Shown here one piece after another: positions 50,573-59,354 of a stretch of 64,000 nt of DNA. The notes under the pieces are model-generated. The model was not told where the DNA came from. It did not search any database and saw nothing but the letters and a program-made list of their open reading frames with translations. The DNA is taken from NCBI GenBank assembly GCA_016125155.1, contig WGMI01000003.1:62001-126000 (forward strand), read 5' to 3'. Every line of letters starts with the position of its first letter. Positions within the stretch are counted from its first letter, which is position 1. Position numbers and translations under genes: made by a program. Source of the DNA: a bacterium (GTDB taxonomy: Bacteria; Bacteroidota; Bacteroidia; Flavobacteriales; Schleiferiaceae).

Positions 50573-52105
50573 ATGGACGATTTGTTTAAAAACGTGGTTT
50601 CGCACAGCAAGGAATACGGGTATGTATTCCAAAGCAGCGAGATCTACGACGGACTTTCGGCGGTGTACGACTTTGGTCCTTATGGGGTCGAGCTCAAAAA
50701 CAATTTGCGCATGTATTGGTGGAAGTCGATGGTCCAGCTCAGGCCGGACATTGTCGGAATCGACAGCGCCATTTTTATGCACCCTACGATCTGGAAGGCG
50801 TCCGGGCACATCGACGCCTTCAACGATCCGCTCATCGACAACAAGGACTCCAAAAAGCGCTATCGCGCGGATGTGCTGATTGAAGAACGCATTGCCTCCT
50901 ACGAGCAAAAAATCGAAAAAGAAGTCGAAAAAGCGGCTAAGCGCTTCGGCGATTCCTTTGATTCCGCCCTGTTTGTACAGACCAATCCGAGGGTGGTTGA
51001 ATGGGCCGATAAAAAACAGGCCCTACACCAGCGCTTTGCCACAGCCCTCGAGCAGTCCGATTTGGATGGGCTGAGGAACATCATCCTAGAAGAGGAAATC
51101 GCCTGTCCCGTATCGGGAACGCGCAACTGGACCGAAGTGCGCCAATTCAATCTGATGTTTGGCACCAAGCTGGGCTCGGTGGCTGAGGACTCTCTGGACC
51201 TCTATTTGCGCCCCGAGACCGCCCAAGGCATTTTTGTCAATTTTCTGAACGTACAGAAAACGGCCCGAATGCGCATTCCCTTTGGGATTGCCCAAACTGG
51301 AAAGGCCTTTCGCAACGAAATTGTGGCTCGGCAGTTCATTTTCCGCATGCGGGAGTTCGAACAGATGGAAATGCAGTACTTCGTGCGCCCCGGTAGCGAA
51401 ATGGAGTGGTACGAGCACTGGAAAGAAGCCCGTATGCGTTGGCACCGAAGTTTGGGATTGGGCGACGCCAACTATCGCTTTCACGACCACGAAAAGCTGG
51501 CGCACTACGCCAATGCGGCCTGCGACATCGAATTCAAGTTTCCCTTCGGCTTTAAAGAGCTCGAAGGCATCCATTCCCGAACCGATTTCGATCTATCGCA
51601 GCACCAAAAGTTTTCGGGCAAGAAGCTGCAGTTCTTCGACCCTGAGCTGAATGAAAACTATGTGCCTTATGTGGTCGAAACCTCGGTGGGACTCGACCGA
51701 TTGTTTTTGGCCGTTTTAAGCGCCGCTTATCGCGAAGAGACGTTAGAGGACGGAAGCCAACGGGTCTTGCTCAAAATTCCCGCACCTTTGGCTCCGGTAA
51801 AGGCCGCCGTACTCCCGCTCATCAAAAAAGACGGGCTCCCCGAAAAAGCACTCGAAGTATTCCGCGAACTGTCGGTTGATTGGTCGGTCCAATACGACGA
51901 TAAAGACGCCGTAGGTCGCCGATATCGACGCCAAGACGCCATCGGCACCCCCTTCTGCATCACGGTCGATCACCAAACGCTCCAAGACGGAACCGTTACC
52001 CTTCGCGACCGGGATACCATGGAACAGATCCGGCTGCATCAAAGCGAACTCTTGGACAACCTCCGCGAACGCTGCCATTTTTCAACTTGGTTGAAAGCGA
52101 TTTAA
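50573..52105 (+). CDS. glyS: glycyl-tRNA synthetase (alpha2 type)
   Basis: LRPETAQGIFVNFLNVQKTARMRIPFGIAQTGKAFRNEI; ETSVGLDRLFLAVLS. Confidence 0.95.
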   Translation: MDDLFKNVVSHSKEYGYVFQSSEIYDGLSAVYDFGPYGVELKNNLRMYWWKSMVQLRPDIVGIDSAIFMHPTIWKASGHIDAFNDPLIDNKDSKKRYRADVLIEERIASYEQKIEKEVEKAAKRFGDSFDSALFVQTNPRVVEWADKKQALHQRFATALEQSDLDGLRNIILEEEIACPVSGTRNWTEVRQFNLMFGTKLGSVAEDSLDLYLRPETAQGIFVNFLNVQKTARMRIPFGIAQTGKAFRNEIVARQFIFRMREFEQMEMQYFVRPGSEMEWYEHWKEARMRWHRSLGLGDANYRFHDHEKLAHYANAACDIEFKFPFGFKELEGIHSRTDFDLSQHQKFSGKKLQFFDPELNENYVPYVVETSVGLDRLFLAVLSAAYREETLEDGSQRVLLKIPAPLAPVKAAVLPLIKKDGLPEKALEVFRELSVDWSVQYDDKDAVGRRYRRQDAIGTPFCITVDHQTLQDGTVTLRDRDTMEQIRLHQSELLDNLRERCHFSTWLKAI

Positions 52106-52180
52106 CAGTTTTCGAGGGGTCTTGTTTTGTATTGGTTTTTGGTTATAATTTCGCGCCCTGTTTAACACCACTCACACCAC

Positions 52181-52426
52181 ATGAAAAAGTTCAACCTGTT
52201 CTTGCTCGTTGCCAGCCTCGGTTTCACCGTTGCTTGCGGCAATGCTGCCCACGATGCCGAAGCCGCTGCTCAAGCCACTGCAGACTCTTTGGCTGCTGTT
52301 GCTAAGGCCGATTCCATCGCTGCTCACGAAGCTGCTGCTGCTGCCGCTGCCGCTGCTATGGACAGCACCGCTATGGATTCTGCCGCTGCCGTTGTTGAAG
52401 AAGCCGCTCACAGCGCCGGACACTAA
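52181..52426 (+). CDS. small Ala-rich lipoprotein
   Basis: Signal peptide/lipobox FTVACG; EAAAAAAAAAMDSTAMDSAAA; followed by terminator. Confidence 0.75.
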   Translation: MKKFNLFLLVASLGFTVACGNAAHDAEAAAQATADSLAAVAKADSIAAHEAAAAAAAAAMDSTAMDSAAAVVEEAAHSAGH

Positions 52427-52450
52427 GAGATAAGTTCAGACGGATCTTGA

Positions 52451-52484
52451 AACCCGCTCGGCACTCGTCGAGCGGGTTTTTTTT
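52451..52484 (+). terminator. intrinsic terminator
   Basis: AACCCGCTCG-gcactcgt-CGAGCGGGTTTTTTTT. Confidence 0.88.
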
Positions 52485-52503
52485 GACCCCCAACCCCGTT
52501 TTT

Positions 52504-54015
52504 TTACGGGGTTTTGTTTTTCAACAATTCGAGTGCTTTTTGAACATCCGGATCGGCATCAAAGACCCACGGGCGGCGTTCTGATTCCGCAAAAGCCACA
52601 TCGAAAACTTCAAAGCGAAACAGGCTCCACAGCGTTTGGCGATCGGTCTCCGAATTCAGGCGAGCCCACCATCTCCAGGGCACTTTTCGAAACACCCCCA
52701 ATCGGTCCAGCTCCGACGTCATCCATCGGCCGGGGCCTTCTGCCGCAAGTTGATTTCGATTGGCCTCCCAAAACACCAAGGCCGCATCCGCCAAACTGTC
52801 GATTGGGACGCGTCTGTATACTTCCTTTTCCGAATCGCTCAGGGTATCAGAGACAAAGTAATCTGGCTGAAGCCCGCCCTGGGCGTCTTTGTCAATCGCA
52901 AAACGATCTTCTTCCGCTCGATGCAGATAAGTGTCCTCGTCCTCCTCATAGGGTCGTTGAATGCTCTTTCCTGAAGGCGTAAACAACTTGAGTTGGGTCA
53001 AGCGAACCACCGCCCCTCCTTGCAGACGAATCTCTCCCTGGGCGATGCCCTTCCCAAAACTGCGCCGTCCCACCAACCGTGCCCTGTCGTGTTCTTGTAA
53101 GGCAGCAGCCACGGCTTCGCTGGCCGAAGCCGAGCCTTGGTCAATGAGCACCACCATATCGCCCACCTCGAAGAATCCGTATCCCGTGGCTTCGTGAGTC
53201 CTGCGCACTCCTTCACGGTTCTCGCTCGTATAAATCAGCACGTCATCTCCGAGAAATTCATCGGCCACCCCTTCGGCCGCACTCATCAATCCCCCCTTGT
53301 TGCCCCTTAAATCGAGAACGAGCGACTTCATTCCCTTGTGGAGCAACTGTTCCAGCGCCATCCGGAGTTCCTGGTGCGTCTCTTCGTCAAACCATTCAAT
53401 CCGAACATAAGCGACGCTGGGTTCGATCATAATAAAGGTCGAAACACTCGGCTGTTCGATGCGTGTCCGCCATACGGCGATCCAAATCGGCCTCTTCGCT
53501 CCTCGCCTTTGTAGCTCGAGATTCACCGGCTTACCCTCCTCTCCGGATAACGCGTCCATCAAGGTGGACTCATCGACCCCTGGGCCGGAGACCAAACTGT
53601 CGTCGATGCGTACAATGCGATCTCCGCGCCTTATCTCGGTTTCTTTGGCCGAACCCCCTTCGAGAAAATCGAGTACTACGGCCGTATCCCGGTGCATGCG
53701 AAAAACAATCCCGATGCCGTTGAACGACCTTTCCTCAGCCCATTGATCGCTTTCAATCCTGTCCTTGCTCCAAAAGACGCTGTGCGGATCGAGGCGAGAT
53801 ACGAGATCTCCGAGCACTTCGTCGAGCAAACTGTCCGAGTCTACATGGGTCAAATACTCGCTTTCGATCAAATGCATCAACTCGCTCAAACGCCCTTCGC
53901 GATCTGCTGAAAACGGAGTCATCGCATTGTTCGCCGCCCGCTCTACGGCCATACCCGCGATCATCCCGAGCGCCAATGCCAAGAAAAACAAGGGCACCGC
54001 ATAGTGACGGTTCAT
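52504..54015 (-). CDS. S41 family C-terminal processing peptidase (CtpA-like) with PDZ
   Basis: PDZ segment IVFRMHRDTAVVLDFLEGGSAKETEIRRGDRIVRIDD; DLRGNKGGLMSAAEGVADEFL; IDQGSASASEAVAAALQEHDRARLVGRRSFGKGIAQ. Confidence 0.94.
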   Translation of the reverse strand: MNRHYAVPLFFLALALGMIAGMAVERAANNAMTPFSADREGRLSELMHLIESEYLTHVDSDSLLDEVLGDLVSRLDPHSVFWSKDRIESDQWAEERSFNGIGIVFRMHRDTAVVLDFLEGGSAKETEIRRGDRIVRIDDSLVSGPGVDESTLMDALSGEEGKPVNLELQRRGAKRPIWIAVWRTRIEQPSVSTFIMIEPSVAYVRIEWFDEETHQELRMALEQLLHKGMKSLVLDLRGNKGGLMSAAEGVADEFLGDDVLIYTSENREGVRRTHEATGYGFFEVGDMVVLIDQGSASASEAVAAALQEHDRARLVGRRSFGKGIAQGEIRLQGGAVVRLTQLKLFTPSGKSIQRPYEEDEDTYLHRAEEDRFAIDKDAQGGLQPDYFVSDTLSDSEKEVYRRVPIDSLADAALVFWEANRNQLAAEGPGRWMTSELDRLGVFRKVPWRWWARLNSETDRQTLWSLFRFEVFDVAFAESERRPWVFDADPDVQKALELLKNKTP

Positions 54016-54473
54016 TCGAGCTCGACTTTATCGATCTGAACCCCTGCTTTTATGAGAAACTCCAGACCCGAAGTGTCTTTATAGGCATGGAGATAAACGA
54101 GGCGCACAATGCCCGCCTGATGGATCAACTTGCTGCAGTCCCGACAAGGGGAAAGGGTTAGATACAGCGTGGCCCCTCTACAACTGTGCGTACTGCCCGC
54201 CACCTTCAAGATGGCGTTCGCTTCGGCGTGCAACACGTACCACCGCGTCAGCCCTTCTTCGTCTTCGCAATCGTTTTCGAACCCCGAAGGCGTGCCGTTG
54301 TAGCCATCACTGATGATCATCCGATCCTTCACAATCAAGGAACCCACTTGTCTGCGCCGGCAATAGGAGAGCTTGGACCATTCGAGGGCCATGCGCAAAT
54401 ACGCCCGATCGTATTGCTGTTGTTTTTCGACCGATGCCGTGGAATCCGAGAGGGGGGTCTCTTCGGGCTTCAT
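54012..54473 (-). CDS. dCMP deaminase family protein
   Basis: HAEANAILKVAGSTHSCRGATLYLTLSPCRDCSKLIHQAGI zinc motif; start trimmed to MKPEETP. Confidence 0.92.
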   Translation of the reverse strand: MKPEETPLSDSTASVEKQQQYDRAYLRMALEWSKLSYCRRRQVGSLIVKDRMIISDGYNGTPSGFENDCEDEEGLTRWYVLHAEANAILKVAGSTHSCRGATLYLTLSPCRDCSKLIHQAGIVRLVYLHAYKDTSGLEFLIKAGVQIDKVELE

Positions 54474-55906
54474 CGAATCAACTTCATCACGAACCGCCTT
54501 CCCGTTCTGTCGGTGCCCGACAATACATAGACCCCGACGGGCAAATCGCTCGCCTCGATCCAACACGATGGCTGACCGCGTTCTGAGGCTTCGGAAGATC
54601 TCCGCACCGCACCAGACACATCGCTCAGCACCCAAGAAGTAATCGGAGCGGAAAACTGCACCCGCCAACCCTGAAGGACGCTGTCAAAAACAGCCACTTC
54701 GCCCTGCTGTTTTGGTGCTTCCGGAGACCCCATGGCGGAGCCAAACAACCAGTCAAACGCCGGGCCAAATTCCCGGGCCCAATACCACTCGCTGTGTTGA
54801 CCATCGGCGTGGATTTGGGAAAAGACCTGAGCGGAGGCATGACCTGCCCCCGTGAGCGATTGTACCATTTGCTGCACATCGGCGGCCACCGATCCCTGGC
54901 CTTCCGATTGTCCGGCAATGAGGTAAAAGCGTTGGGAAACTGCTGCTGTACCTGCCTGTTGCACATAGTTGTAGATACTAGGATTGAGCCAGTAGGCCGG
55001 GGAAAACAAACCGATTTTGCCGTACACCGAGCCGTCTCGGGCCCCTGCATACGAAGAAATCAGAGCGCCCATCGAGCTACCCATCATTCCCGTATACTCG
55101 GGTTCGGGTCGGGTGCGGTAGTTGGAGTCGATATAGGGCTTGAGATAGTCTTTTACGAAATCGAGGTATTCATCGCCCTCACCGGCAACGGCGGTTCCCT
55201 GGTAATTCCAGGCCCAGGGCGCGTATTCGCTCATGCGGTAGACCCCTCCATTTTCGATGCCGACCACGATGGCCAACGATTGCCCCAAGGCCTCGCGCTG
55301 ATCCATGGTTTCGTCGACCTCCCACTCCCCGGCGAAGGAGGTGTATTGATCGAAGAGATTTTGCCCGTCGTGCATGTAGAGCACCGGATAGCGATCGGTG
55401 GTTTGGGCATACTGCGCAGGCAGCCACAACCAGATGCGTCGGGTGCGGCTGAGCGGGGGCATGGCGAACTGTTCGATTTTGACCACCTGAGCCGACGCGG
55501 TCGTTTGAGGGCCACTGCCTTCCCAGGCTAAAATGCTCAAGCGAAGCGTGTCTCCAGGCACATTGGGGTGCACCCGATTCGGCAAAAACTGCCCGTTGGC
55601 ATTGCCTTCCACGGTGGCCCAGGATCCCCGGGTAAATTTGAATTCGAGCGGATTCAGCGCACTGGTCACCCCGACCCGATACACTTGAGCGGCGGCGTCC
55701 CATGCCAGGGCATCGGCTGCATTGCCGGGATTCCAAGTGTTGAAGTTGCCCGCCACATAAATCGGGTCGCCAAGAGGCGTATTGGCCGGTATCGACTCGA
55801 CCTCGAGGTACAACTGGGCTTGACCCCAAGCGGGCGCCATGAGCCCCGTGGACAGGACGACCCAACGGCACAAGGTGGCAGAGGTGAGGCGGAAATGTGA
55901 TTTCAT
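54470..55906 (-). CDS. secreted alpha/beta hydrolase (esterase) with N-terminal starch-binding-like domain and sorting-domain-like tail
   Basis: YVAGNFNTWNPGNAADAL; RYPVLYMHDGQNLFDQ; GSSMGALISSYAG; C-terminal SWVLSDVSGAVRRSS...LPVGVYVLSGTDRTGRRFVMKLIR. Confidence 0.85.
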   Translation of the reverse strand: MKSHFRLTSATLCRWVVLSTGLMAPAWGQAQLYLEVESIPANTPLGDPIYVAGNFNTWNPGNAADALAWDAAAQVYRVGVTSALNPLEFKFTRGSWATVEGNANGQFLPNRVHPNVPGDTLRLSILAWEGSGPQTTASAQVVKIEQFAMPPLSRTRRIWLWLPAQYAQTTDRYPVLYMHDGQNLFDQYTSFAGEWEVDETMDQREALGQSLAIVVGIENGGVYRMSEYAPWAWNYQGTAVAGEGDEYLDFVKDYLKPYIDSNYRTRPEPEYTGMMGSSMGALISSYAGARDGSVYGKIGLFSPAYWLNPSIYNYVQQAGTAAVSQRFYLIAGQSEGQGSVAADVQQMVQSLTGAGHASAQVFSQIHADGQHSEWYWAREFGPAFDWLFGSAMGSPEAPKQQGEVAVFDSVLQGWRVQFSAPITSWVLSDVSGAVRRSSEASERGQPSCWIEASDLPVGVYVLSGTDRTGRRFVMKLIR

Positions 55907-55930
55907 GGTCAGTACAGGGGAAGATATAAA

Positions 55931-55971
55931 GATAAAACCCCCGCCGGCGTTCAACGAACACACAACGGGGG
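55931..55971 (-). terminator. putative terminator downstream of tRNA-Leu (minus strand)
   Basis: CCCCCG...CGGGGG inverted repeat, minus-strand 3' side followed by TTTTATC. Confidence 0.5.
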
Positions 55972-55985
55972 ATTTTCTGTGAAAG

Positions 55986-56067
55986 TACCCAGGACCGGGG
56001 TCGAACCGGTACGAGTTGCCTCACTGGTGTTTGAGACCAGCGCGTCTACCAATTCCGCCACCTGGGC
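55986..56067 (-). tRNA. tRNA-Leu (anticodon CAA)
   Basis: Reverse complement GCCCAGGTGGCGGAATTGGTAGACGCGCTGGTCTCAAACACCAG...GTACCGGTTCGACCCCGGTCCTGGGT; cloverleaf with long variable arm. Confidence 0.95.
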
Positions 56068-56167
56068 GCTCTGTAAAGAGGGGGCAAATTTAAGCGCAGA
56101 ACCCGCTCGTTGTACATCATCCTGATAAAATACCCCCCAATCGCCTGAAATCGAACAGAAATTTCAT

Positions 56168-56175
56168 TAGATTTG
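56168..56175 (+). promoter_or_regulatory. -7-like box TAGATTTG upstream of prs
   Basis: Matches TAnnTTTG. Confidence 0.35.
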
Positions 56176-56258
56176 CAGCCCTTTTGGCGGACGAGAAACG
56201 CGTCCTCCATTGGCCGTCTAACTCGATTCAACCCATCGCTTCTCGCCCGGATTGTTCC

Positions 56259-57191
56259 ATGGAGCCACAAGCCAAGATTTTTGCCGGTAGGGGTTCTGAA
56301 GATCTCGCACAGCGCATTGCAGCGGCCTATGGGCTTCCGCTGGGCAAGGTGGTGATGACGGACTTCTCCGATGGAGAATTTCAACCTTCGTTTGAGGAAA
56401 CGGTTCGCGGTGGTCGGGTTTTTTTGATTGCCAGCACCCATCAGCCCACCTCGAATTTGATGGAGCTGTTGTTGATGTGCGATGCCGCCAAAAGAGCTTC
56501 TGCCAAGCACATCACCGCGGTGATTCCCTACTTTGGCTGGGCGCGTCAGGACCGAAAAGACAAGAGCCGTGTGCCCATTGGGGCCAAGCTCGTCGCCAAT
56601 TTGTTGACGGCCGCCGGAGCGACCCGGGTGATGACCATGGATTTGCACGCCGATCAGATCCAGGGCTTCTTTGAAGTGCCCGTCGACCACCTCTTTGTTT
56701 CTTCTCTGTTCGTTCCCCACATCAAGGAGCGGAACATTCCAAACCTCACCATCGGTTCTCCGGACATCGGGGGCTCGAAGCGTGCCAATACGTACGCCAA
56801 GATGCTGGGTTCAGAAATGATCATCTGCTACAAGCAGCGCAAAGAAGCCAACGTCATCGACAAGATGACAGCCATCGGCGATGTACGCGGTCGGAACGTG
56901 ATTTTGGTGGACGATATGATCGACACCGCCGGCACCCTGACCAAAGCAGCCGATATGCTGATGGAAGAAGGCGCCCAAAGTGTGATGGCCTATTGCACCC
57001 ACCCCGTCCTTTCGGGCAAAGCGTATGACCGAATCGAGCAATCCCAACTCACCGAATTGGTCGTGACCGATACCATTCCCCTGAAAAAAGCGAGCCCTAA
57101 AATCAGCGTGATTTCGGTGGCCCGTCATTTTGCCGAAGTGATGCAAAAGGTTCATCGCCATGAATCGATTAGCTCCCACTTCATTCTGTAA
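56259..57191 (+). CDS. prs: ribose-phosphate pyrophosphokinase
   Basis: FSDGEFQPSFEETVRGGRVFLIAST, YFGWARQDRKDKSRVPIGAKLVANLL, VILVDDMIDTAGTLTKAADML. Confidence 0.97.
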   Translation: MEPQAKIFAGRGSEDLAQRIAAAYGLPLGKVVMTDFSDGEFQPSFEETVRGGRVFLIASTHQPTSNLMELLLMCDAAKRASAKHITAVIPYFGWARQDRKDKSRVPIGAKLVANLLTAAGATRVMTMDLHADQIQGFFEVPVDHLFVSSLFVPHIKERNIPNLTIGSPDIGGSKRANTYAKMLGSEMIICYKQRKEANVIDKMTAIGDVRGRNVILVDDMIDTAGTLTKAADMLMEEGAQSVMAYCTHPVLSGKAYDRIEQSQLTELVVTDTIPLKKASPKISVISVARHFAEVMQKVHRHESISSHFIL

Positions 57192-57226
57192 GTTCCCTCG
57201 TATCTCCCTGAAATCCTTCCGTCTCC

Positions 57227-57835
57227 ATGAAATCGCTCCACATTCAAGGCCAAATCCGCGAAGAACTCGGTACCAAGGAAGCGGTGCGCCTGCGCCGCAT
57301 CGACAAGGTTCCCTGTGTCATCTACGGCGATGGCGAAGCCATTCACTTTACCACCGACGCCAGCAGCTTCAGAACCTTGGCCTATACGCCCGATGTATAT
57401 GAAGTGCACATTGCCATCGGCGATCAAACCCACCGGGCTGTTTTGCAAGACTTGCAGTTCGATCCGGTCCGCGACCACATCCTGCACGCCGACTTCGTCC
57501 GCCTGGTCGATGACAAGCCCGTAAGCCTCGACATTCCGATCCATTTGGTCGGCAATGCCCGCGGGGTTCGCTCAGGGGGTAAGCTCAAGCAAAACTTGCG
57601 CAAATTGACCGTGCGCGCCTTGCCGGCCAACCTGCCCGACGGCATTTCGATCGACATCTCGAATCTGCGCATTGGTCAAAGCATCAAGGTAGAAGAAGTC
57701 AAGACCGAAGGATATGAAATCCGCAACTCTGGTGGTGCGGTGATTGTAAGCATCAAGACCTCTCGGAACGTCGTCGCCGACGAAGAAGACGAAGCCGCTG
57801 AGGCCACTGCTGCAGAAGCTTCGGCCGAAGCCTGA
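57227..57835 (+). CDS. rplY: 50S ribosomal protein L25/Ctc
   Basis: LGTKEAVRLRRIDKVPCVIYGDGEAIHF; VRDHILHADFVRL; acidic Ala-rich tail. Confidence 0.95.
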   Translation: MKSLHIQGQIREELGTKEAVRLRRIDKVPCVIYGDGEAIHFTTDASSFRTLAYTPDVYEVHIAIGDQTHRAVLQDLQFDPVRDHILHADFVRLVDDKPVSLDIPIHLVGNARGVRSGGKLKQNLRKLTVRALPANLPDGISIDISNLRIGQSIKVEEVKTEGYEIRNSGGAVIVSIKTSRNVVADEEDEAAEATAAEASAEA

Positions 57836-57840
57836 GGTCA

Positions 57841-58404
57841 ATGGAGCGATTCTTGGTCGTAGGACTCGGCAATCCGGGTTCGGAATACGAGGATACGCGC
57901 CACAATATCGGATTCAAAGTGCTGGAGGCCTTTGCGGAGGCTTCCGGCCTTTTTTTTGCCACGACCCGTCACGGCTGGGCCGCCGAGGCCCGGCTCAAAG
58001 GGCGATCGATTCGGCTGCAGAAGCCCAACACCTTTATGAATTTGAGTGGGAAAGCGGTGCGCCATCACCTCCAGGACCTCAAACTGTCCAACGACCGACT
58101 CTTAATTGTCACCGACGACCTCGCCTTGCCCTTTGGAAAGCTGCGGTTGAAGCCCCGGGGGAGCGATGGAGGCCACAATGGGCTCAAGAGCATCGAAGCT
58201 GAGTTGGGCACAGCCGAATACCCCCGTTTGCGCGTGGGCATCGGCTCCGATTTTCGCAAAGGTGGTCAGGTTGATTACGTCTTAGGATCTTGGAATGCCG
58301 AGGAATTGGCCGGTATGAATCCCTTGCTCGAGCGGAGTGTTCAGTGCATTCAGAGCTGGATTCTGGAGGGCGTGGAGCGCACCATGACGCGGTTTAATGG
58401 TTAG
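57841..58404 (+). CDS. pth: peptidyl-tRNA hydrolase
   Basis: FLVVGLGNPGSEYEDTRHNIGFKVL; KPNTFMNLSGKAV; GSDGGHNGLKSIEAELGTAEYPRLRVGIG. Confidence 0.97.
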   Translation: MERFLVVGLGNPGSEYEDTRHNIGFKVLEAFAEASGLFFATTRHGWAAEARLKGRSIRLQKPNTFMNLSGKAVRHHLQDLKLSNDRLLIVTDDLALPFGKLRLKPRGSDGGHNGLKSIEAELGTAEYPRLRVGIGSDFRKGGQVDYVLGSWNAEELAGMNPLLERSVQCIQSWILEGVERTMTRFNG

Positions 58405-58698
58405 GAAGGCAGCTGCGCGTTTTGTACGCATGCGTTGACAACTTTTCCTTGTTTTTTCTTTGGCGTTTTTCGAACTTTGCTGTGGCGGTGGGGGCGGGAT
58501 TGTGAGGGCCCACCCAGTCGGGAAAAATCTGAACTCCTGCAAATTTTAGAATATAAGATTTTTCTTATTTTTTAACAAGCCTCGGCGAATTCCGACCTTC
58601 TGCGATCACCACGACTTCCAGAAACTCCCCATAGCCTTATTCGTCTTTGGTTCTTGGATCCTGTTCCGAAGATCAGACTCCTTCGTCTCTCCCTTCAA

Positions 58699-58740
58699 TC
58701 TCCGGTCTTTTGGGTTCTCCAACCGGCGAAAGACCGAGAC
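58699..58740. other. Hairpin with 8-bp perfect stem CGGTCTTT/AAAGACCG and nested GGTT/AACC
   Basis: Arms 58703-58710 and 58729-58736, extended outward by TCT/AGA with one bulge. Confidence 0.6.
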
Positions 58741-59020
58741 AAACCCAATATTGGCCACAGTGGACTTAAGTCCAAAGACCCAAATTCAAATTGTCGGAAA
58801 AATCAAGGCTTTTCTACTTCCGCAGTCAACTGCCTTGGCAGCTCTCATTCGTGCAACCCTTCGTTTTCCACTCCCAACACGCACTAACCGCCATTTGCAA
58901 ACCAGCGCTTCGCTCCTATTCCTAAAACCGTATCAGAATGCTCAAATTCCGGTCGACTTATGGTTTTAGAGTTGAAACCGCTATAATGCTCCTTTCGCTC
59001 TTTGATTCCCTCGTTCCGCA

Positions 59021-59056
59021 GCACAATCCCCGATTCGGATTGCGGATAAGGGATGA
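59021..59056. repeat. Hairpin repeat element copy 1 (core TTCGGATTGCGG 59034-59045)
   Basis: ATCCC(59026-59030)/GGGAT(59050-59054) flank invariant 12-mer core. Confidence 0.75.
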
Positions 59057-59113
59057 GGTTTATATCAGTGACTAAAACTTTCTATTTCAACTTGTTCTAA
59101 CCTCTTATATTAC

Positions 59114-59150
59114 AGCATTATCCCATATTCGGATTGCGGGTATGAGATGA
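59114..59150. repeat. Hairpin repeat element copy 2 (core TTCGGATTGCGG 59128-59139)
   Basis: ATCCCATA(59120-59127)/TATGAGAT(59141-59148) flank the core, one mismatch. Confidence 0.75.
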
Positions 59151-59213
59151 AGTCAGACTCCGAAAAATGGACGGCATCATATCAACGAAGTTCCCCCCCC
59201 AATTCACTGCTTT

Positions 59214-59251
59214 TGGCATTGTCCTATCTTCGGATTGCGGATAATAGACGA
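59214..59251. repeat. Hairpin repeat element copy 3 (core TTCGGATTGCGG 59229-59240)
   Basis: GTCCTAT(59221-59227)/ATAGAC(59244-59249) flank the core, one bulge. Confidence 0.75.
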
Positions 59252-59327
59252 ACGGAAATCCACTCGATGCATCCGCTTCCGCGAACTCAAGGTTCAGCAT
59301 TCAACATCCTCCATGTCGATTGGAAAT

Positions 59328-59354
59328 CAGGGTGGGGCTTACCCCCCCATCCTG
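59328..59354. other. Hairpin CAGGGTGGGG-cttaccc-CCCCATCCTG
   Basis: 10-bp inverted repeat with one G.T position. Confidence 0.6.

Noticed and set aside
52494-52512. CCCCG-T7A-CGGGG hairpin as a terminator for the S41 protease gene
   Set aside because: It overlaps the stop codon and has no U-tract on the minus strand; only a weak hairpin next to the real plus-strand terminator at 52451-52484.
58961-58979. GGTTTTAGAGTTGAAACC resembling a type II CRISPR/tracrRNA repeat start
   Set aside because: Single copy, short 5-bp hairpin, no Cas9 or anti-repeat nearby.
59021-59251. CRISPR array interpretation of the three repeats
   Set aside because: Only a 12-nt invariant core in three copies, diverged flanks, 94/101-nt spacing and no cas genes; better described as a hairpin repeat family.
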